Positions 44,915 to 54,426 of a stretch of DNA of 64,000 bases are shown here, piece after piece. The DNA is from Tenericutes bacterium HGW-Tenericutes-2. GTDB lineage: Bacteria > Bacillota_I > Bacilli_A > Acholeplasmatales > Acholeplasmataceae. The notes beneath the pieces are model-generated. The model was not told where the DNA came from and made no database searches. It was given only the letters and a program-made list of their open reading frames with translations. The stretch's first letter is position 1. Every line of letters begins with the position of its first letter. Position numbers and translations under genes: made by a program. Location of the stretch: positions 153,913-217,912 of the forward strand of contig PGXL01000002.1 of the NCBI GenBank assembly GCA_002839095.1, written 5' to 3'.

Positions 44915-47494
44915 ATGAAGTTTATGACAGCAAAAGAAATTAGAGAAATGTGGCTCGATTTTTTTGAGAGTAAAAAACACAAGGTTGAAGCATCCGCTTC
45001 CCTAGTTCCTCAAAATGATCCAACACTTTTATGGATCAATGCAGGGGTTGCCCCATTAAAGAAATACTTTGATGGATCAGAAACACCTGTCAATCCAAGA
45101 ATCACCAATGTTCAAAAATGTATTAGAACCAATGACATTGATAATGTCGGAAAGACAGCCAGACATCATACATTTTTTGAAATGTTAGGTAATTTTTCTA
45201 TTGGAAACTATTTTAAAAAGGAAGCTATTGAATGGGGCTACGAATTACTCACAAGTCCTAAATGGTTTGCTTTTCCTGTTGATAAGCTTTATATGACCTA
45301 TTATCCTGACGATATCGAAGCGAAAGACATCTGGCTATCCTTAGGTATCAAGGAATCTCATTTGATTCCAAGAGATGATAATTTTTGGGAAATCGGTCCT
45401 GGTCCATGTGGCCCAGATACTGAAATCTATTTCGACCGCGGAGAATCCTATGACAAGCGTGGTAAGGAATTAATTGAAGAAGATTTAGAAAACGAAAGAT
45501 TTATTGAAATTTGGAATATCGTATTCTCACAATTCAATTCTAAGCCAGGATTAAAGAGAGATGATTATCCTGAATTACCAAATAAAAATATTGATACAGG
45601 TGCTGGGTTAGAAAGATTCGCATGTGTCATTCAACAAACAAAAACAAATTTTGAAACAGATTTATTCTATCCAATTATCCTTCATACTGAAAAGCTTTCA
45701 GGTATTCCTTATCATGATCAAATGGCATTTAAAGTCATCGCAGATCACATCAAGGCTTTAACGTTTGCAATCTCTGATGGAGCAATTCTATCCAATGAAG
45801 GTAGAGGTTATGTACTTAGAAGATTATTAAGACGTGCAGTGAAGTATGGAAGAAAACTAAACTTAAACGAACCATTTTTATATAGGCTAGTTGATGATGT
45901 TGTAGAAGTCATGGGGGTATTTTATAATAACCTAAATGAAACCAAGGATATCGTCAAGAAGATTGTCCTAAAGGAAGAAGAAAAATTCCTAGAAACCATC
46001 AATGAAGGCGAAAAGCATTTATTAGATGCGATAGAAAAAGAAGGAAAAGTGATTTCAGGTCAAACTGCATTTAAGCTATATGATACTTATGGTTTCCCTA
46101 TTGAATTAACAGTAGAATATGCTTTTGAAAATGGTGTAACCGTAGATGAAATATCATTTGCAGCAGAGCTTCAAAAACAAAAGGAACGTTCTAGAAATGC
46201 TAGAACCTCACACGGTTCAATGAAGGCTCAGGATGAAGAATACTTAAACTTTACTGAAAAATCAAAATTTATTGGCTATGACTTTTTACAGGCAGAAGCT
46301 AAGGTTATTAAAGTATTTGATGCTGGTATCGTATTAGACCAAACACCATTTTACGCAACCTCTGGTGGACAAGTCGCAGATACAGGAAAGATCAATGGTC
46401 TAGAGGTTAAGGATGTATCGAAATTGCCTAATGGACAATTTCTCCATCAAGTAGAAGGAGAATATCAAATAGGGGATGAAGTACTCGCAGTTGTTGACCC
46501 TAAGTCAAGACTAAGAACAATCCGTAACCATAGTGCAGCACATTTATTCCATCAAGCAATTAAAGATATTTTCGGTAAGCATGCAAACCAACAAGGCTCA
46601 CAGGTTTCACCAAAGAGCTGGAGATTTGACTTCAATCATTACGAAACAGAGTCTGATGAAAAAATATTAGAAGTTGAAACACTTGTCAAGCATTACATAT
46701 TAGAAAAACCACTCGATGTAATCATTAGAGAACTTCCAATTGAAGAAGCTAGAAAGCTAGGTGCAATGGCACTCTTCGGTGAGAAGTATGGTGATATCGT
46801 TAGAGTTGTTGACATGGGCTGGAGTAAAGAATTATGTGGCGGTACACATGTTAAAAACACGAAAGAAATTATCGATTTCGCAATTACTAGCTATGAATCG
46901 ATTGGTTCAGGAATTTATCGTATGGAGGGTGTCACAGGTAGTGATGTCAAGCATGAGGTAAAGGGCTATATGGAGCCACTATATCAAGAAATTCATTTAT
47001 TAAAGGAAAAGATGATGAAGCTAGATGCTAGCCTTTTAATTCCAGGTGAACCATCACTATTAGGATCCTATCAAGATATTATCAATTTAAGATTATATAT
47101 CCATGAACTAAAGGAGCTTTCTAAGCATCACGAAAAAGAAATCAATCGTTTGAAGCAAGCAGATGTTTTAGGAAATTTAGATCAATTTATTAAGGATTTC
47201 ACTTCCAAAAAACAAGTCATTGTTACAAACGATATCGATTCTAAAATCATTAAGCAGTTGATGGACGCACTTTATGATAAAATAAAAGCGGAAACTTTAT
47301 TTCTTGTAAATATACAAGAAGGAAAAGCAACCTTCCTTTGCAAGAGTGAAACATCTAATGCAAACGATTTGGTTCGCTATGCAGCAAGCCTAACCAATGG
47401 TTCAGGTGGCGGCAAGCCAAACCTAGCACAGGGTGGAACTCAAGATTTAACAAATTTAGAATCAGCGATTAAGCTGATAGAAAGTAAGCTATGA
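44915..47494 (+). CDS. alaS: Alanyl-tRNA synthetase
   Basis: 859 residues. The class II catalytic core starts MKFMTAKEIREMWLDFFESKKH, with RTNDIDNVGKTARHHTFFEMLGNFSIG. The editing domain has the HSAAHLFHQAI zinc motif and CGGTHVKNTKEI. A C-Ala domain ends with GGGKPNLAQGG. It charges tRNA-Ala and clears mischarged Ser/Gly. The ATG at 44915 has AAGGAGG 7 nt before it; an earlier in-frame start lies inside the leader terminator. It heads an operon of tightly overlapping genes and is controlled by the T-box leader. Confidence 0.97.
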   Translation: MKFMTAKEIREMWLDFFESKKHKVEASASLVPQNDPTLLWINAGVAPLKKYFDGSETPVNPRITNVQKCIRTNDIDNVGKTARHHTFFEMLGNFSIGNYFKKEAIEWGYELLTSPKWFAFPVDKLYMTYYPDDIEAKDIWLSLGIKESHLIPRDDNFWEIGPGPCGPDTEIYFDRGESYDKRGKELIEEDLENERFIEIWNIVFSQFNSKPGLKRDDYPELPNKNIDTGAGLERFACVIQQTKTNFETDLFYPIILHTEKLSGIPYHDQMAFKVIADHIKALTFAISDGAILSNEGRGYVLRRLLRRAVKYGRKLNLNEPFLYRLVDDVVEVMGVFYNNLNETKDIVKKIVLKEEEKFLETINEGEKHLLDAIEKEGKVISGQTAFKLYDTYGFPIELTVEYAFENGVTVDEISFAAELQKQKERSRNARTSHGSMKAQDEEYLNFTEKSKFIGYDFLQAEAKVIKVFDAGIVLDQTPFYATSGGQVADTGKINGLEVKDVSKLPNGQFLHQVEGEYQIGDEVLAVVDPKSRLRTIRNHSAAHLFHQAIKDIFGKHANQQGSQVSPKSWRFDFNHYETESDEKILEVETLVKHYILEKPLDVIIRELPIEEARKLGAMALFGEKYGDIVRVVDMGWSKELCGGTHVKNTKEIIDFAITSYESIGSGIYRMEGVTGSDVKHEVKGYMEPLYQEIHLLKEKMMKLDASLLIPGEPSLLGSYQDIINLRLYIHELKELSKHHEKEINRLKQADVLGNLDQFIKDFTSKKQVIVTNDIDSKIIKQLMDALYDKIKAETLFLVNIQEGKATFLCKSETSNANDLVRYAASLTNGSGGGKPNLAQGGTQDLTNLESAIKLIESKL

Positions 47495-47919
47495 AAAAAT
47501 ATATCGGTCTAGATTTAGGAAGTAAAACCTTAGGTGTAGCCTTAAGCGAATCCGGTGTGATTGCATATAGCCTAGAAACCTATCGTTTCACTGAAAACAA
47601 ATATGAGGATGCAGTTAATAAAGTGATAGAACTTGTTAACACCTATAAAATTGATACAGTGGTTCTAGGTCTTCCTAAGCATATGAATAATGATATTGGA
47701 ATTCGTGGTAAAATTAGTGAAGAGTTCAAGAAAATGATTGAACAAAAATCCAAAGTAGAGGTTGTACTTTGGGATGAAAGACTTTCTACGCAATCTGCGA
47801 TGAAAGCAATGATTAAGGGATCAGAGCGACGTAAGTCTCAAAAACAAAAAAAAGACGAACTCGCTGCAGTTATCATATTACAAAATTATTTAGATTATAA
47901 AGGAGCAAGTCTATGTTAA
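47491..47919 (+). CDS. ruvX: Holliday junction resolvase-like / pre-16S rRNA nuclease YqgF
   Basis: 142 residues with the RNase H-like opening KKYIGLDLGSKTLGVALSE, the core VVLGLPKHMNNDIGIRG and VVLWDERLSTQSA, which give the conserved acidic residues. The family takes part in 5' maturation of 16S rRNA. It overlaps alaS by 4 nt; in Bacillus the order alaS-reoM-ruvX-yrzB is found, so reoM has been lost here. Confidence 0.93.
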   Translation: MKKYIGLDLGSKTLGVALSESGVIAYSLETYRFTENKYEDAVNKVIELVNTYKIDTVVLGLPKHMNNDIGIRGKISEEFKKMIEQKSKVEVVLWDERLSTQSAMKAMIKGSERRKSQKQKKDELAAVIILQNYLDYKGASLC

Positions 47920-48203
47920 ATGAAAATCAAATGGTTGTGACCAACCAAAATGGCGATGAATCCGTATGTGATATTTTATTCACACACGAACACAATGGAA
48001 AAAATTATGTGGTGTTCGAATTTGTAGATACAAAAGAAGTAAGTGCAGCAATTTATGTCCCAGGTGCAACTGACGATGAAGGAACATTCTTAGACATCGA
48101 AACAGATGAAGAATGGGATATGCTTGACGGTGTTCTTCAGTCTTATTATGATGAGACAGAAGATGAAGAAGACGAAGAAGAAGACGACGAAGAACAAGCG
48201 TAA
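47913..48203 (+). CDS. DUF1292 family protein (YrzB-like)
   Basis: 96 residues. The N-terminal part (VTNQNGDESVCDILFTHEHNGKNYVVF) matches DUF1292. The tail is almost pure Asp/Glu (about residues 80-95). Function unknown in the family. AAGGAG stands before the ATG, and both ends overlap or touch neighbours, in the same place as yrzB in Bacillus. Confidence 0.85.
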   Translation: MLNENQMVVTNQNGDESVCDILFTHEHNGKNYVVFEFVDTKEVSAAIYVPGATDDEGTFLDIETDEEWDMLDGVLQSYYDETEDEEDEEEDDEEQA

Positions 48204-48769
48204 TGCTCAGTCGAATTAAAGAGTATGCCTTAAAAAACAATGTACCCATCATCACAGATGCTGGGCTACTCTTTTTAAAGGCGGCTATTATAGATTATCA
48301 AATCAAGGATGTTTTAGAAATTGGTACAGCTGTTGGCTATAGCGCACTCGCTATGGCCTCTTATGGTTGTAGTGTCGATACATTTGAGCGTGATGAGGAG
48401 ATGATTCATCAAGCTCAAATACATTTTGATTTATTTGATGATCAAAAAGTAATTCGACTCATTCCATTTGACGCGTTAACCTATGATCAAGAACTCAGAA
48501 CATATGACTTAATCTTTATTGATGCTGCAAAAGCTCAATATAAGAACTTCTTTGAGAAATATACAAAGTATTTAAAGGAAGATGGAATTGTCATATGTGA
48601 TAACCTTAAGTTTCATGATTTAAAGCCTGAAAATGTGAATAGACATACAAGACAGCTATTAAGAAAAATAGACACATTTAAAAACTACTTAACCATGCAT
48701 AGCGATTTTAACACCACATTTTTTGATGTTGGTGACGGAATGAGCATTAGCCAAAGGAAAATAAAATGA
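48203..48769 (+). CDS. Class I SAM-dependent O-methyltransferase (YrrM-like)
   Basis: 188 residues: VLEIGTAVGYSALAMA (SAM-binding), TFERDEEM, YDLIFIDAAKAQYKNFFEKY and DGIVICDNL match the catechol O-methyltransferase-like family 3, equivalent to yrrM (trmR, tRNA wobble uridine 5-methoxy synthesis in B. subtilis). Equivalence rests on motif and position. It follows directly on the DUF1292 gene; in Bacillus mltG (yrrL) would lie between them and is missing here. Confidence 0.85.
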   Translation: MLSRIKEYALKNNVPIITDAGLLFLKAAIIDYQIKDVLEIGTAVGYSALAMASYGCSVDTFERDEEMIHQAQIHFDLFDDQKVIRLIPFDALTYDQELRTYDLIFIDAAKAQYKNFFEKYTKYLKEDGIVICDNLKFHDLKPENVNRHTRQLLRKIDTFKNYLTMHSDFNTTFFDVGDGMSISQRKIK

Positions 48770-49656
48770 AGCTATTAACGACCATCTACAACCTAGAATC
48801 CATCAAAACCCTATCAGCATATGTTGATGGTTTTTTAATTGGTAATCATCATTTTGGTACGAGATTAACAAAAAGCTTTGAGCATCATGAAATATTGAAT
48901 GCAATCGAATTATCAAAGGAGTATCAAAAAGAACTCTTTTTGGTATGTAACCAAATGTTTAACGATGATCAACTAGGAGAGTTAAAGGACTTTTTATTAT
49001 CACTACCAATCAATGAATTTTCTGGTGTAGTATTCGCTGATTTAGGTGCAACAAGATTGTTAAGTGCCTTAGGCTTCCCCAAAAAAGTCATTTATAATCC
49101 TGAAACATTACTGGCTAACGTTTATGATTTTAATTTTTTAGCAGATGAAAAAATTAAAGGTGTATATATAGCTAAGGAAATCACCTTAGATGATGTCACC
49201 TATATTGCAGCACATAAAAAATATCAAATGTTTATGGTTGGCCATGGTCATTTGAATATGTTTTACTCAAAAAGACAGTTAATTGATAATTTTATGCAAT
49301 TTACGGATGAAGAAAATTTATATTTTGAGCGTCAGGACTTAAAAATTATCGAAGAAAATAGAAAGAATGAAGCCTATCCTATCTTAGAGGATTTAGCTGG
49401 AACTCACGTCTTTAGAAGTCATGTTTTTTCATCACTGAGTTATTTAGACAAGGTTAAAAATATAGTAGATTACTTAATTATCGATACGATATTTAAGGAT
49501 GATAATTACGCAAATCAAATACTTCCAATGTATCAAAAAAATACAATCAATCCAATTCAAATTGAATCCATACAAAAGGAATATAATGAGTCTTGGGACG
49601 ATGGATTCTTCTTTAAGAAGACGATTTATAAGGGTAAAGGAATAAATAATGATTGA
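48766..49656 (+). CDS. Peptidase U32-like protein, short form (YrrN-like)
   Basis: 296 residues. The sequence lacks the cysteine signature of full U32 proteins but occupies the yrrN position, overlapping yrrM by 4 nt and yrrO by 8 nt. Weak U32 barrel traits include VDGFLIGNHHFGTRL near the start and EDLAGTHVFRSHVFSSLSYLDKVKNIVDYLIID near the end. In Bacillus YrrN and YrrO act together in tRNA 5-hydroxyuridine formation (TrhP1/TrhP2). Equivalence is based on context plus these weak matches. Confidence 0.75.
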   Translation: MKLLTTIYNLESIKTLSAYVDGFLIGNHHFGTRLTKSFEHHEILNAIELSKEYQKELFLVCNQMFNDDQLGELKDFLLSLPINEFSGVVFADLGATRLLSALGFPKKVIYNPETLLANVYDFNFLADEKIKGVYIAKEITLDDVTYIAAHKKYQMFMVGHGHLNMFYSKRQLIDNFMQFTDEENLYFERQDLKIIEENRKNEAYPILEDLAGTHVFRSHVFSSLSYLDKVKNIVDYLIIDTIFKDDNYANQILPMYQKNTINPIQIESIQKEYNESWDDGFFFKKTIYKGKGINND

Positions 49657-50827
49657 ACTTTTAGCACCAGCTGGTGACCTAGAAAAATTAAAGATTGCCT
49701 TACTTTATGGTGCAGATGCCGTCTTTGTTGGTGGCACCAATTTTTCGCTTCGTGCAAGAGCTTCAAATTTCACCTTAAGTGATATAAAAGAAGCTACAAC
49801 ATTTGCACATGAAAGAGGAAAAAAGGTATATGTTACAACCAACATCATCCCTCATAATGAGGATATGGATGGCCTTATAGAGTACTTAAAGGCTCTTGAA
49901 GAAAGAAATGTAGACGCGATTATTTCCGCATCCCCTTATATTATCGATATGGCACTTAAGCATACAACGTTAGAGGTGCATCTATCCACTCAGCAATCAG
50001 CAACCAATACAGAAACAGTCAATTACTGGTACGAAAAGGGAATCAAAAGAGTTGTTTTAGCAAGAGAACTCGATAAATATCAAATTAGAAAATTAAAGGA
50101 AAAAACGAAGGCTGATATCGAAGTCTTTATCCACGGTGGCATGTGTATGTCCTATAGTGGAAGATGTAGCCTATCCAATAACATGACCGATCGAGATGCT
50201 AACCGTGGAGGCTGTGCTCATTCATGCCGATGGAATTACGACTTAACTCAAGATGGAGTTTCATTAAGCAATCATTCATTTTCAATGTCCTCAAAGGATT
50301 TAGAAGCACTTGAGCAAATTCCATTTCTTATTGATTCCAATGTATCCTCCTTAAAGATTGAGGGAAGAATGAAAAGTCTTCATTATATCGCGACAGTTGT
50401 CTCGGTATACCGCAAGTTAATCGATGATTATACTACCTTTAAAAAGATTGAAGATTTTAGTCCTTATTTAATTGAACTACAAAAAGCAGAAAATAGATTA
50501 ACCTCACATGGATACCTAGAGGGTATGCCAGGAGTTGAGGAACAATTATATAACAAATCAAGTGAACAGCCTAACCAATTATTTGTGGGTCTTGTTCATT
50601 CCTATGATGAAGAAACAAAGATTACCACGATTGAACAAAGAAACTATTTTGAATTAGGTGATGATTTAGAGGTCTTTAATCCAGATGGAACGGTTTTAGA
50701 CTTTAAGCTAGACTATATGACAGATGAGAAGGATGAACCGACTCCAATTGCTAGACATCCTAAGCAAGTTCTAAAAATAAAAATACCTTACCCGGTAGAG
50801 TCCTACGCGATGATTCGAAAGAAATAA
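49649..50827 (+). CDS. Peptidase U32 family protein (YrrO / TrhP-like)
   Basis: 392 residues with the family core: ELLAPAGDLEKLKIALLYGADAVFVGG, LEVHLSTQQSATN, EVFIHGGMCMSYSGRCSLSN, RGGCAHSCRWNY (cysteines for an iron-sulphur cluster) and LKIEGRMKS. In Bacillus and E. coli this family makes 5-hydroxyuridine at the tRNA wobble position, a step before the YrrM methylation; the three genes are together here. A protease role, as the name suggests, is less likely. Confidence 0.9.
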   Translation: MIELLAPAGDLEKLKIALLYGADAVFVGGTNFSLRARASNFTLSDIKEATTFAHERGKKVYVTTNIIPHNEDMDGLIEYLKALEERNVDAIISASPYIIDMALKHTTLEVHLSTQQSATNTETVNYWYEKGIKRVVLARELDKYQIRKLKEKTKADIEVFIHGGMCMSYSGRCSLSNNMTDRDANRGGCAHSCRWNYDLTQDGVSLSNHSFSMSSKDLEALEQIPFLIDSNVSSLKIEGRMKSLHYIATVVSVYRKLIDDYTTFKKIEDFSPYLIELQKAENRLTSHGYLEGMPGVEEQLYNKSSEQPNQLFVGLVHSYDEETKITTIEQRNYFELGDDLEVFNPDGTVLDFKLDYMTDEKDEPTPIARHPKQVLKIKIPYPVESYAMIRKK

Positions 50828-51489
50828 TGGAAAAATTCGAGAAAAATGGGAAATCTATCCCTTACCTAATTCAAAGAAAACAAATTAAAAATACCTATTT
50901 CAGGTACCGCAATGGTCATCTAGTGATTACAACCAATCCAAAGACAAAGCTTAATCAAATATTAAGCTTTATGGATCAAAAATTTGACCAATTTTATGAG
51001 AAATTTGAGCGTTCCAAACAAATGGAATTGGATCATGAAATCACCCTATGGGGAAAAACCTATCGACTAATAAAAAGCTATGGAAAATTTAGTTATGAAA
51101 TGATTTCAAATACAGTTTATGTCGACTCAAAATCTGATGATATTCAAAAAATCAAACGTGAGATTTACAAGGAAGAAATGATTCAAAGAATCAAGCAGGT
51201 TATACCTGAAGTCAATCGTATTATCCATCTTCAAGGTATTCATCCAGTTCCAATTAAGCTTAAATATTTAAGATCTAAATTTGGAAGCTATCATAAGAAA
51301 AACAAAGAAATTACACTCAATACCTTCCTAGCAAGACTCGATGAAATCTATCTTTATTATGTGCTTTATCATGAATATGCACATGTCTTAGTTTTTAACC
51401 ATTCAAAAGATTTTTATAATCTTTTAGAGGATTTAATGCCAAATCATAGGGAATATCAAAAAGACTTGAAAAAAATAGCAATTATTTAA
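50827..51489 (+). CDS. YgjP-like zinc metallopeptidase (DUF45, M48-like)
   Basis: 220 residues. Zinc motif HEYAHVLVFNHSKDFYNLL near residue 180 (HE-x2-H plus a downstream H). The N-terminal part has KNTYFRYRNGHLVITTNPKTKLNQILSFM, typical of YgjP/DUF45 proteins. Role uncertain. It overlaps yrrO by one base and lies just before greA; in Bacillus udk would be here. The gene ends 43 nt before greA, where TATAAT at 51499-51504 may give a separate promoter. Confidence 0.8.
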   Translation: MEKFEKNGKSIPYLIQRKQIKNTYFRYRNGHLVITTNPKTKLNQILSFMDQKFDQFYEKFERSKQMELDHEITLWGKTYRLIKSYGKFSYEMISNTVYVDSKSDDIQKIKREIYKEEMIQRIKQVIPEVNRIIHLQGIHPVPIKLKYLRSKFGSYHKKNKEITLNTFLARLDEIYLYYVLYHEYAHVLVFNHSKDFYNLLEDLMPNHREYQKDLKKIAII

Positions 51490-51531
51490 GTTTTATAGTA
51501 TAATAATATAGAAATTTAAGGAGGTACACCA

Positions 51532-52005
51532 ATGGCTGTTAAACAATTGTTTCAACTTACACAAGAAGGTGTCAAAAATCTAGAAACTGAACTCGCTTAT
51601 TTAAAGGATGTTAAGCGTGAAGAAAATAAGGAAGCACTCAAGGAAGCGAGAGCACAAGGCGATTTATCTGAAAATGCCGATTACGATGCTGCTAGAAACG
51701 AACAAGCACGTATTGAAGCGAGAATCGCTGAAATCGAAAACATTTTAAAGAATGTTAAAATCATTAAAACTACAACTGAAGATATCGTTAATATTGGTAA
51801 AACAGTAACCGTTAAATTTGTCGAAACTGGAGAAATCAAAGAGTTCTATCTAGTGGGTAGTATTGAAGCGGATCCAAGACAAAGAAAAATCTCTATTGAA
51901 TCACCAATTGGTAAATCGATGTTAAATAAGAATGAAGGCGATTTAGTTGAAGTGAAGACTGAAACAGGACGTCTATTCAAACTAGAGATTATGGAAATTA
52001 AGTAA
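51532..52005 (+). CDS. greA: Transcription elongation factor GreA
   Basis: 157 residues. An N-terminal coiled coil (LTQEGVKNLETELAYLKDVKREENKEAL, ARAQGDLSENADYDAARNEQ with the acidic tip) and a C-terminal FKBP-like domain (SIESPIGKSMLNKNEGDLVEV). It rescues backtracked RNA polymerase by stimulating transcript cleavage. AAGGAGG precedes the ATG. Its stop overlaps the next start (TAATG). Confidence 0.97.
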   Translation: MAVKQLFQLTQEGVKNLETELAYLKDVKREENKEALKEARAQGDLSENADYDAARNEQARIEARIAEIENILKNVKIIKTTTEDIVNIGKTVTVKFVETGEIKEFYLVGSIEADPRQRKISIESPIGKSMLNKNEGDLVEVKTETGRLFKLEIMEIK

Positions 52006-52553
52006 TGGCAGTTTACCAAAAATGCATACCGCATGAATATCATGCATCCATTTTTGAAATCCCATACAAAACTTTAAAAGAACAGGGTATAAAATCCTTG
52101 TTTTTTGACTTAGATAATACAATTATCGGTTACGATGAAGTTTCACTTTCCAAGGATCACATCAAGCTTTTAAAAGATCTACAAAAGGATTTCAAGATTG
52201 TTATTATTTCCAATACAAGCTATAAAAGAGTTTCTCTAGCCTTAAAGGATATTGAAGTTCCATTTATATGGCATGCGAAGAAGCCCTTGAAGTCAGGATT
52301 TAGAAAAGCAGTAAAAATGGTCAATGAGGATAAAAGTGATGTCGTCATGGTTGGAGATCAACTTATGACTGACGTTTTTGGATCGACAAGATATGGAATT
52401 AAAGCGATTTTAGTTCGTTCTGTGAAAAGAAAATCTGATCGAAAGATTACTCAATTCAACAGAAAGCTTGAACAAATCGTCTTAAAGAAAATAAAGAAGA
52501 ATTTACCAGATTTATACAATGAAAGGTTGAAGCAATATGTCCAAGACCATTAG
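52005..52553 (+). CDS. HAD phosphatase, YqeG family
   Basis: 182 residues with HAD motif I FFDLDNTIIGYDE, motif II ISNTSYKRV, a lysine in HAKKPLKSGFRKA and motif IV VMVGDQLMTDVFGSTRYG. YqeG-type IIIA HADs are conserved next to yqeH in Firmicutes. The substrate is not settled; some relatives act on phosphatidylglycerol phosphate. It overlaps yqeH by 17 nt. Confidence 0.9.
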   Translation: MAVYQKCIPHEYHASIFEIPYKTLKEQGIKSLFFDLDNTIIGYDEVSLSKDHIKLLKDLQKDFKIVIISNTSYKRVSLALKDIEVPFIWHAKKPLKSGFRKAVKMVNEDKSDVVMVGDQLMTDVFGSTRYGIKAILVRSVKRKSDRKITQFNRKLEQIVLKKIKKNLPDLYNERLKQYVQDH

Positions 52554-53559
52554 ATGTCAGGGTTGCGGAGCAACGCTTCAAACTGAAGATGAGAATAGAG
52601 TTGGATATGCTAAATCACTAGATTTAACATATTGCCAATCCTGCTATAGATTGATGCACTACGGTGAATCGATCACCCATTTTCATCCTGAAGATTTACC
52701 AAGCTTACCAGAAAATTCAATCATTTTAATGATTTCATCTGTATTGCATTTAGATATGCTTTTTAGCTATCCTGTGTATCGCTATCAGCCAGATGCGAAA
52801 TACGTCTATATTATCAATCAACTGGATTTACTTCCCAAAAGTACAAATCTTGACTTACTGATTGATCAAATTACCTTAAAGGCTAAAAAATCATCTATTC
52901 CTTATATCGATATTATTTTAATGTCATCCAAGAGTAAGGATGATATCAATCATTTAAAGGAATACTTATATGCGCATAAAAATCCTAACATCTATTTATT
53001 AGGAGTTCAAAATAGCGGTAAAACAACGATATTTAAGGCACTTACTGATGATGATAAGGCACTAGCATTTAAAAAAGCTGGCTTGACTCAAGAGGCTTTA
53101 TCTAAGCCATTTGGTAAGAAGATGCTATACGATATGCCTGGTTTATATCAAGAGGGTTATCTACATCAAATGCTACCCTACAATGTCTATAAAAGATTAA
53201 TACCTGATCATGAAATCAAACCTAAAATCTATCAACTGAAAAGCAATCAAACCCTCTTTATTGAAGGATTAATTTCAGTAACTTTCTCAAGTGACACGAA
53301 TGCAGTCTTTTATTTAGATGATATGGTTCAAATTCATAAAACAAATCCTTCTAGAATTAAGGATTTATTAGATAATAAAGAAAAGAATTTTAAGGTTTTC
53401 GTGGATTCCTATGAAGAAAAGAGCTTTAAAATACTAATTGGTAAATATCAAATCACTTTTGCAGATATGGGATTTGTTCATGTGAATGGACCATTAACAG
53501 TGAAAATGACTATTCCTAAGGGAATGCATATCTCATTATCGGAGGCACTTTTTCAATGA
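52537..53559 (+). CDS. yqeH: Ribosome biogenesis GTPase YqeH (circularly permuted)
   Basis: 340 residues. N-terminal C4 zinc finger (CQGCGATLQ, YCQSCYRL). The GTPase motifs are in permuted order, with G4-like INQLDLL before G1 VQNSGKTTIFKAL, and G3 DMPGLY last. It acts in 30S subunit assembly in Bacillus. In that genome aroE, yhbY and nadD lie between yqeH and yqeK; they are missing here, so yqeH overlaps yqeK by 4 nt. Confidence 0.94.
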   Translation: MSKTIRCQGCGATLQTEDENRVGYAKSLDLTYCQSCYRLMHYGESITHFHPEDLPSLPENSIILMISSVLHLDMLFSYPVYRYQPDAKYVYIINQLDLLPKSTNLDLLIDQITLKAKKSSIPYIDIILMSSKSKDDINHLKEYLYAHKNPNIYLLGVQNSGKTTIFKALTDDDKALAFKKAGLTQEALSKPFGKKMLYDMPGLYQEGYLHQMLPYNVYKRLIPDHEIKPKIYQLKSNQTLFIEGLISVTFSSDTNAVFYLDDMVQIHKTNPSRIKDLLDNKEKNFKVFVDSYEEKSFKILIGKYQITFADMGFVHVNGPLTVKMTIPKGMHISLSEALFQ

Positions 53560-54128
53560 TTGAAGCAATTAAAAAAAGAGTTGAAGAAAAATTACATGAT
53601 CATCAAAAAAGATTAACTCACGTCTTTGGGGTTTATGAAACAGCAGTGAAATTAGCCAAAATCCACAATGTCGATATTGAAAAAGTATCGATTGCAGCAT
53701 TATTTCATGATTTTGCAAAATATGACTCTATTGAAGATCAAGTCGCTCATATGGATTTAAAAACGATTAAGAATTATGCAGAATATCCAGTCATTTATCA
53801 TGCAATGGCAGCTGCAATTCAATTAGAGCATGAATTTCATGTAAGAGATCAAGAAATTTTAAATGGTATACGTTATCATGTTTGGGGAAGACCGAGTATG
53901 AGTGATTTAGAAAAGATTGTATTTATAAGTGATTCATGTGAACCCAATAGAAATTTTTCAGATTCAGAAATGATTTATGAAATGGCTTCAAAAAATTTAA
54001 ACCAAGCAACCGAATACTGTATGAAAATCAGTATCGATCACGTCATTGCTAAAGGACTTGTCCCAAGCCCAGAGCAAATGGAAAGCTATCAATATTATAA
54101 GGAGGTAAACCGTGGAGAAATTAAATAA
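53556..54128 (+). CDS. yqeK: HD-domain nucleotide hydrolase YqeK (Ap4A hydrolase type)
   Basis: 190 residues with HD motifs: LTHVFGVYETAVKLA, AALFHDFAKYD (HD pair), YHAMAAAIQLEHEF and YHVWGRPSMSDLEKIVFISDSCEPNR. YqeK-type enzymes split diadenosine tetraphosphate symmetrically to ADP. Commonly fused or next to nadD, which is absent here. The coding end overlaps rsfS. Confidence 0.92.
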   Translation: MIEAIKKRVEEKLHDHQKRLTHVFGVYETAVKLAKIHNVDIEKVSIAALFHDFAKYDSIEDQVAHMDLKTIKNYAEYPVIYHAMAAAIQLEHEFHVRDQEILNGIRYHVWGRPSMSDLEKIVFISDSCEPNRNFSDSEMIYEMASKNLNQATEYCMKISIDHVIAKGLVPSPEQMESYQYYKEVNRGEIK

Positions 54129-54426
54129 AATCATTAACACTTTAGAGGATTTAAAGGTCAAGGACCTAGTCGTATACGATTTTGAACAATCATCACCATT
54201 CTATCAATACTTTGTAGTTGCAACTACCAATGAAAGACAGGGTAATGCAGCGATTGGATATGTTAAAAAAGCGTTATTAGCAGATGAAATTAAAAATGTC
54301 GAAGGTAGAGGTGGATCTTGGATCCTAATCGACTGTCACGAAGTGATTGTTCATCTATTTAGAGAAGAAGATAGAAAATATTATGGCTTCGATCAAAGAT
54401 TGATGGGCATCAAAAGGATTAAGTAA
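54112..54426 (+). CDS. rsfS: Ribosome silencing factor RsfS
   Basis: 104 residues: NTLEDLKVKDLVVYDFEQSSPFYQYFVVATTNERQ, GRGGSWILIDCHEVIVHLFREEDRKYYGFD. It binds uL14 and keeps 50S and 30S apart at low nutrient supply. GTG start at 54112, with AAGGAGG 6-7 nt before it, inside the end of yqeK. Confidence 0.95.
   Translation: MEKLNKIINTLEDLKVKDLVVYDFEQSSPFYQYFVVATTNERQGNAAIGYVKKALLADEIKNVEGRGGSWILIDCHEVIVHLFREEDRKYYGFDQRLMGIKRIK

Noticed and set aside
47980..48255. Reverse-strand frame rich in Leu/Arg/His
   Set aside because: Mirror of the Asp/Glu-rich tail of the DUF1292 gene; no start signals.
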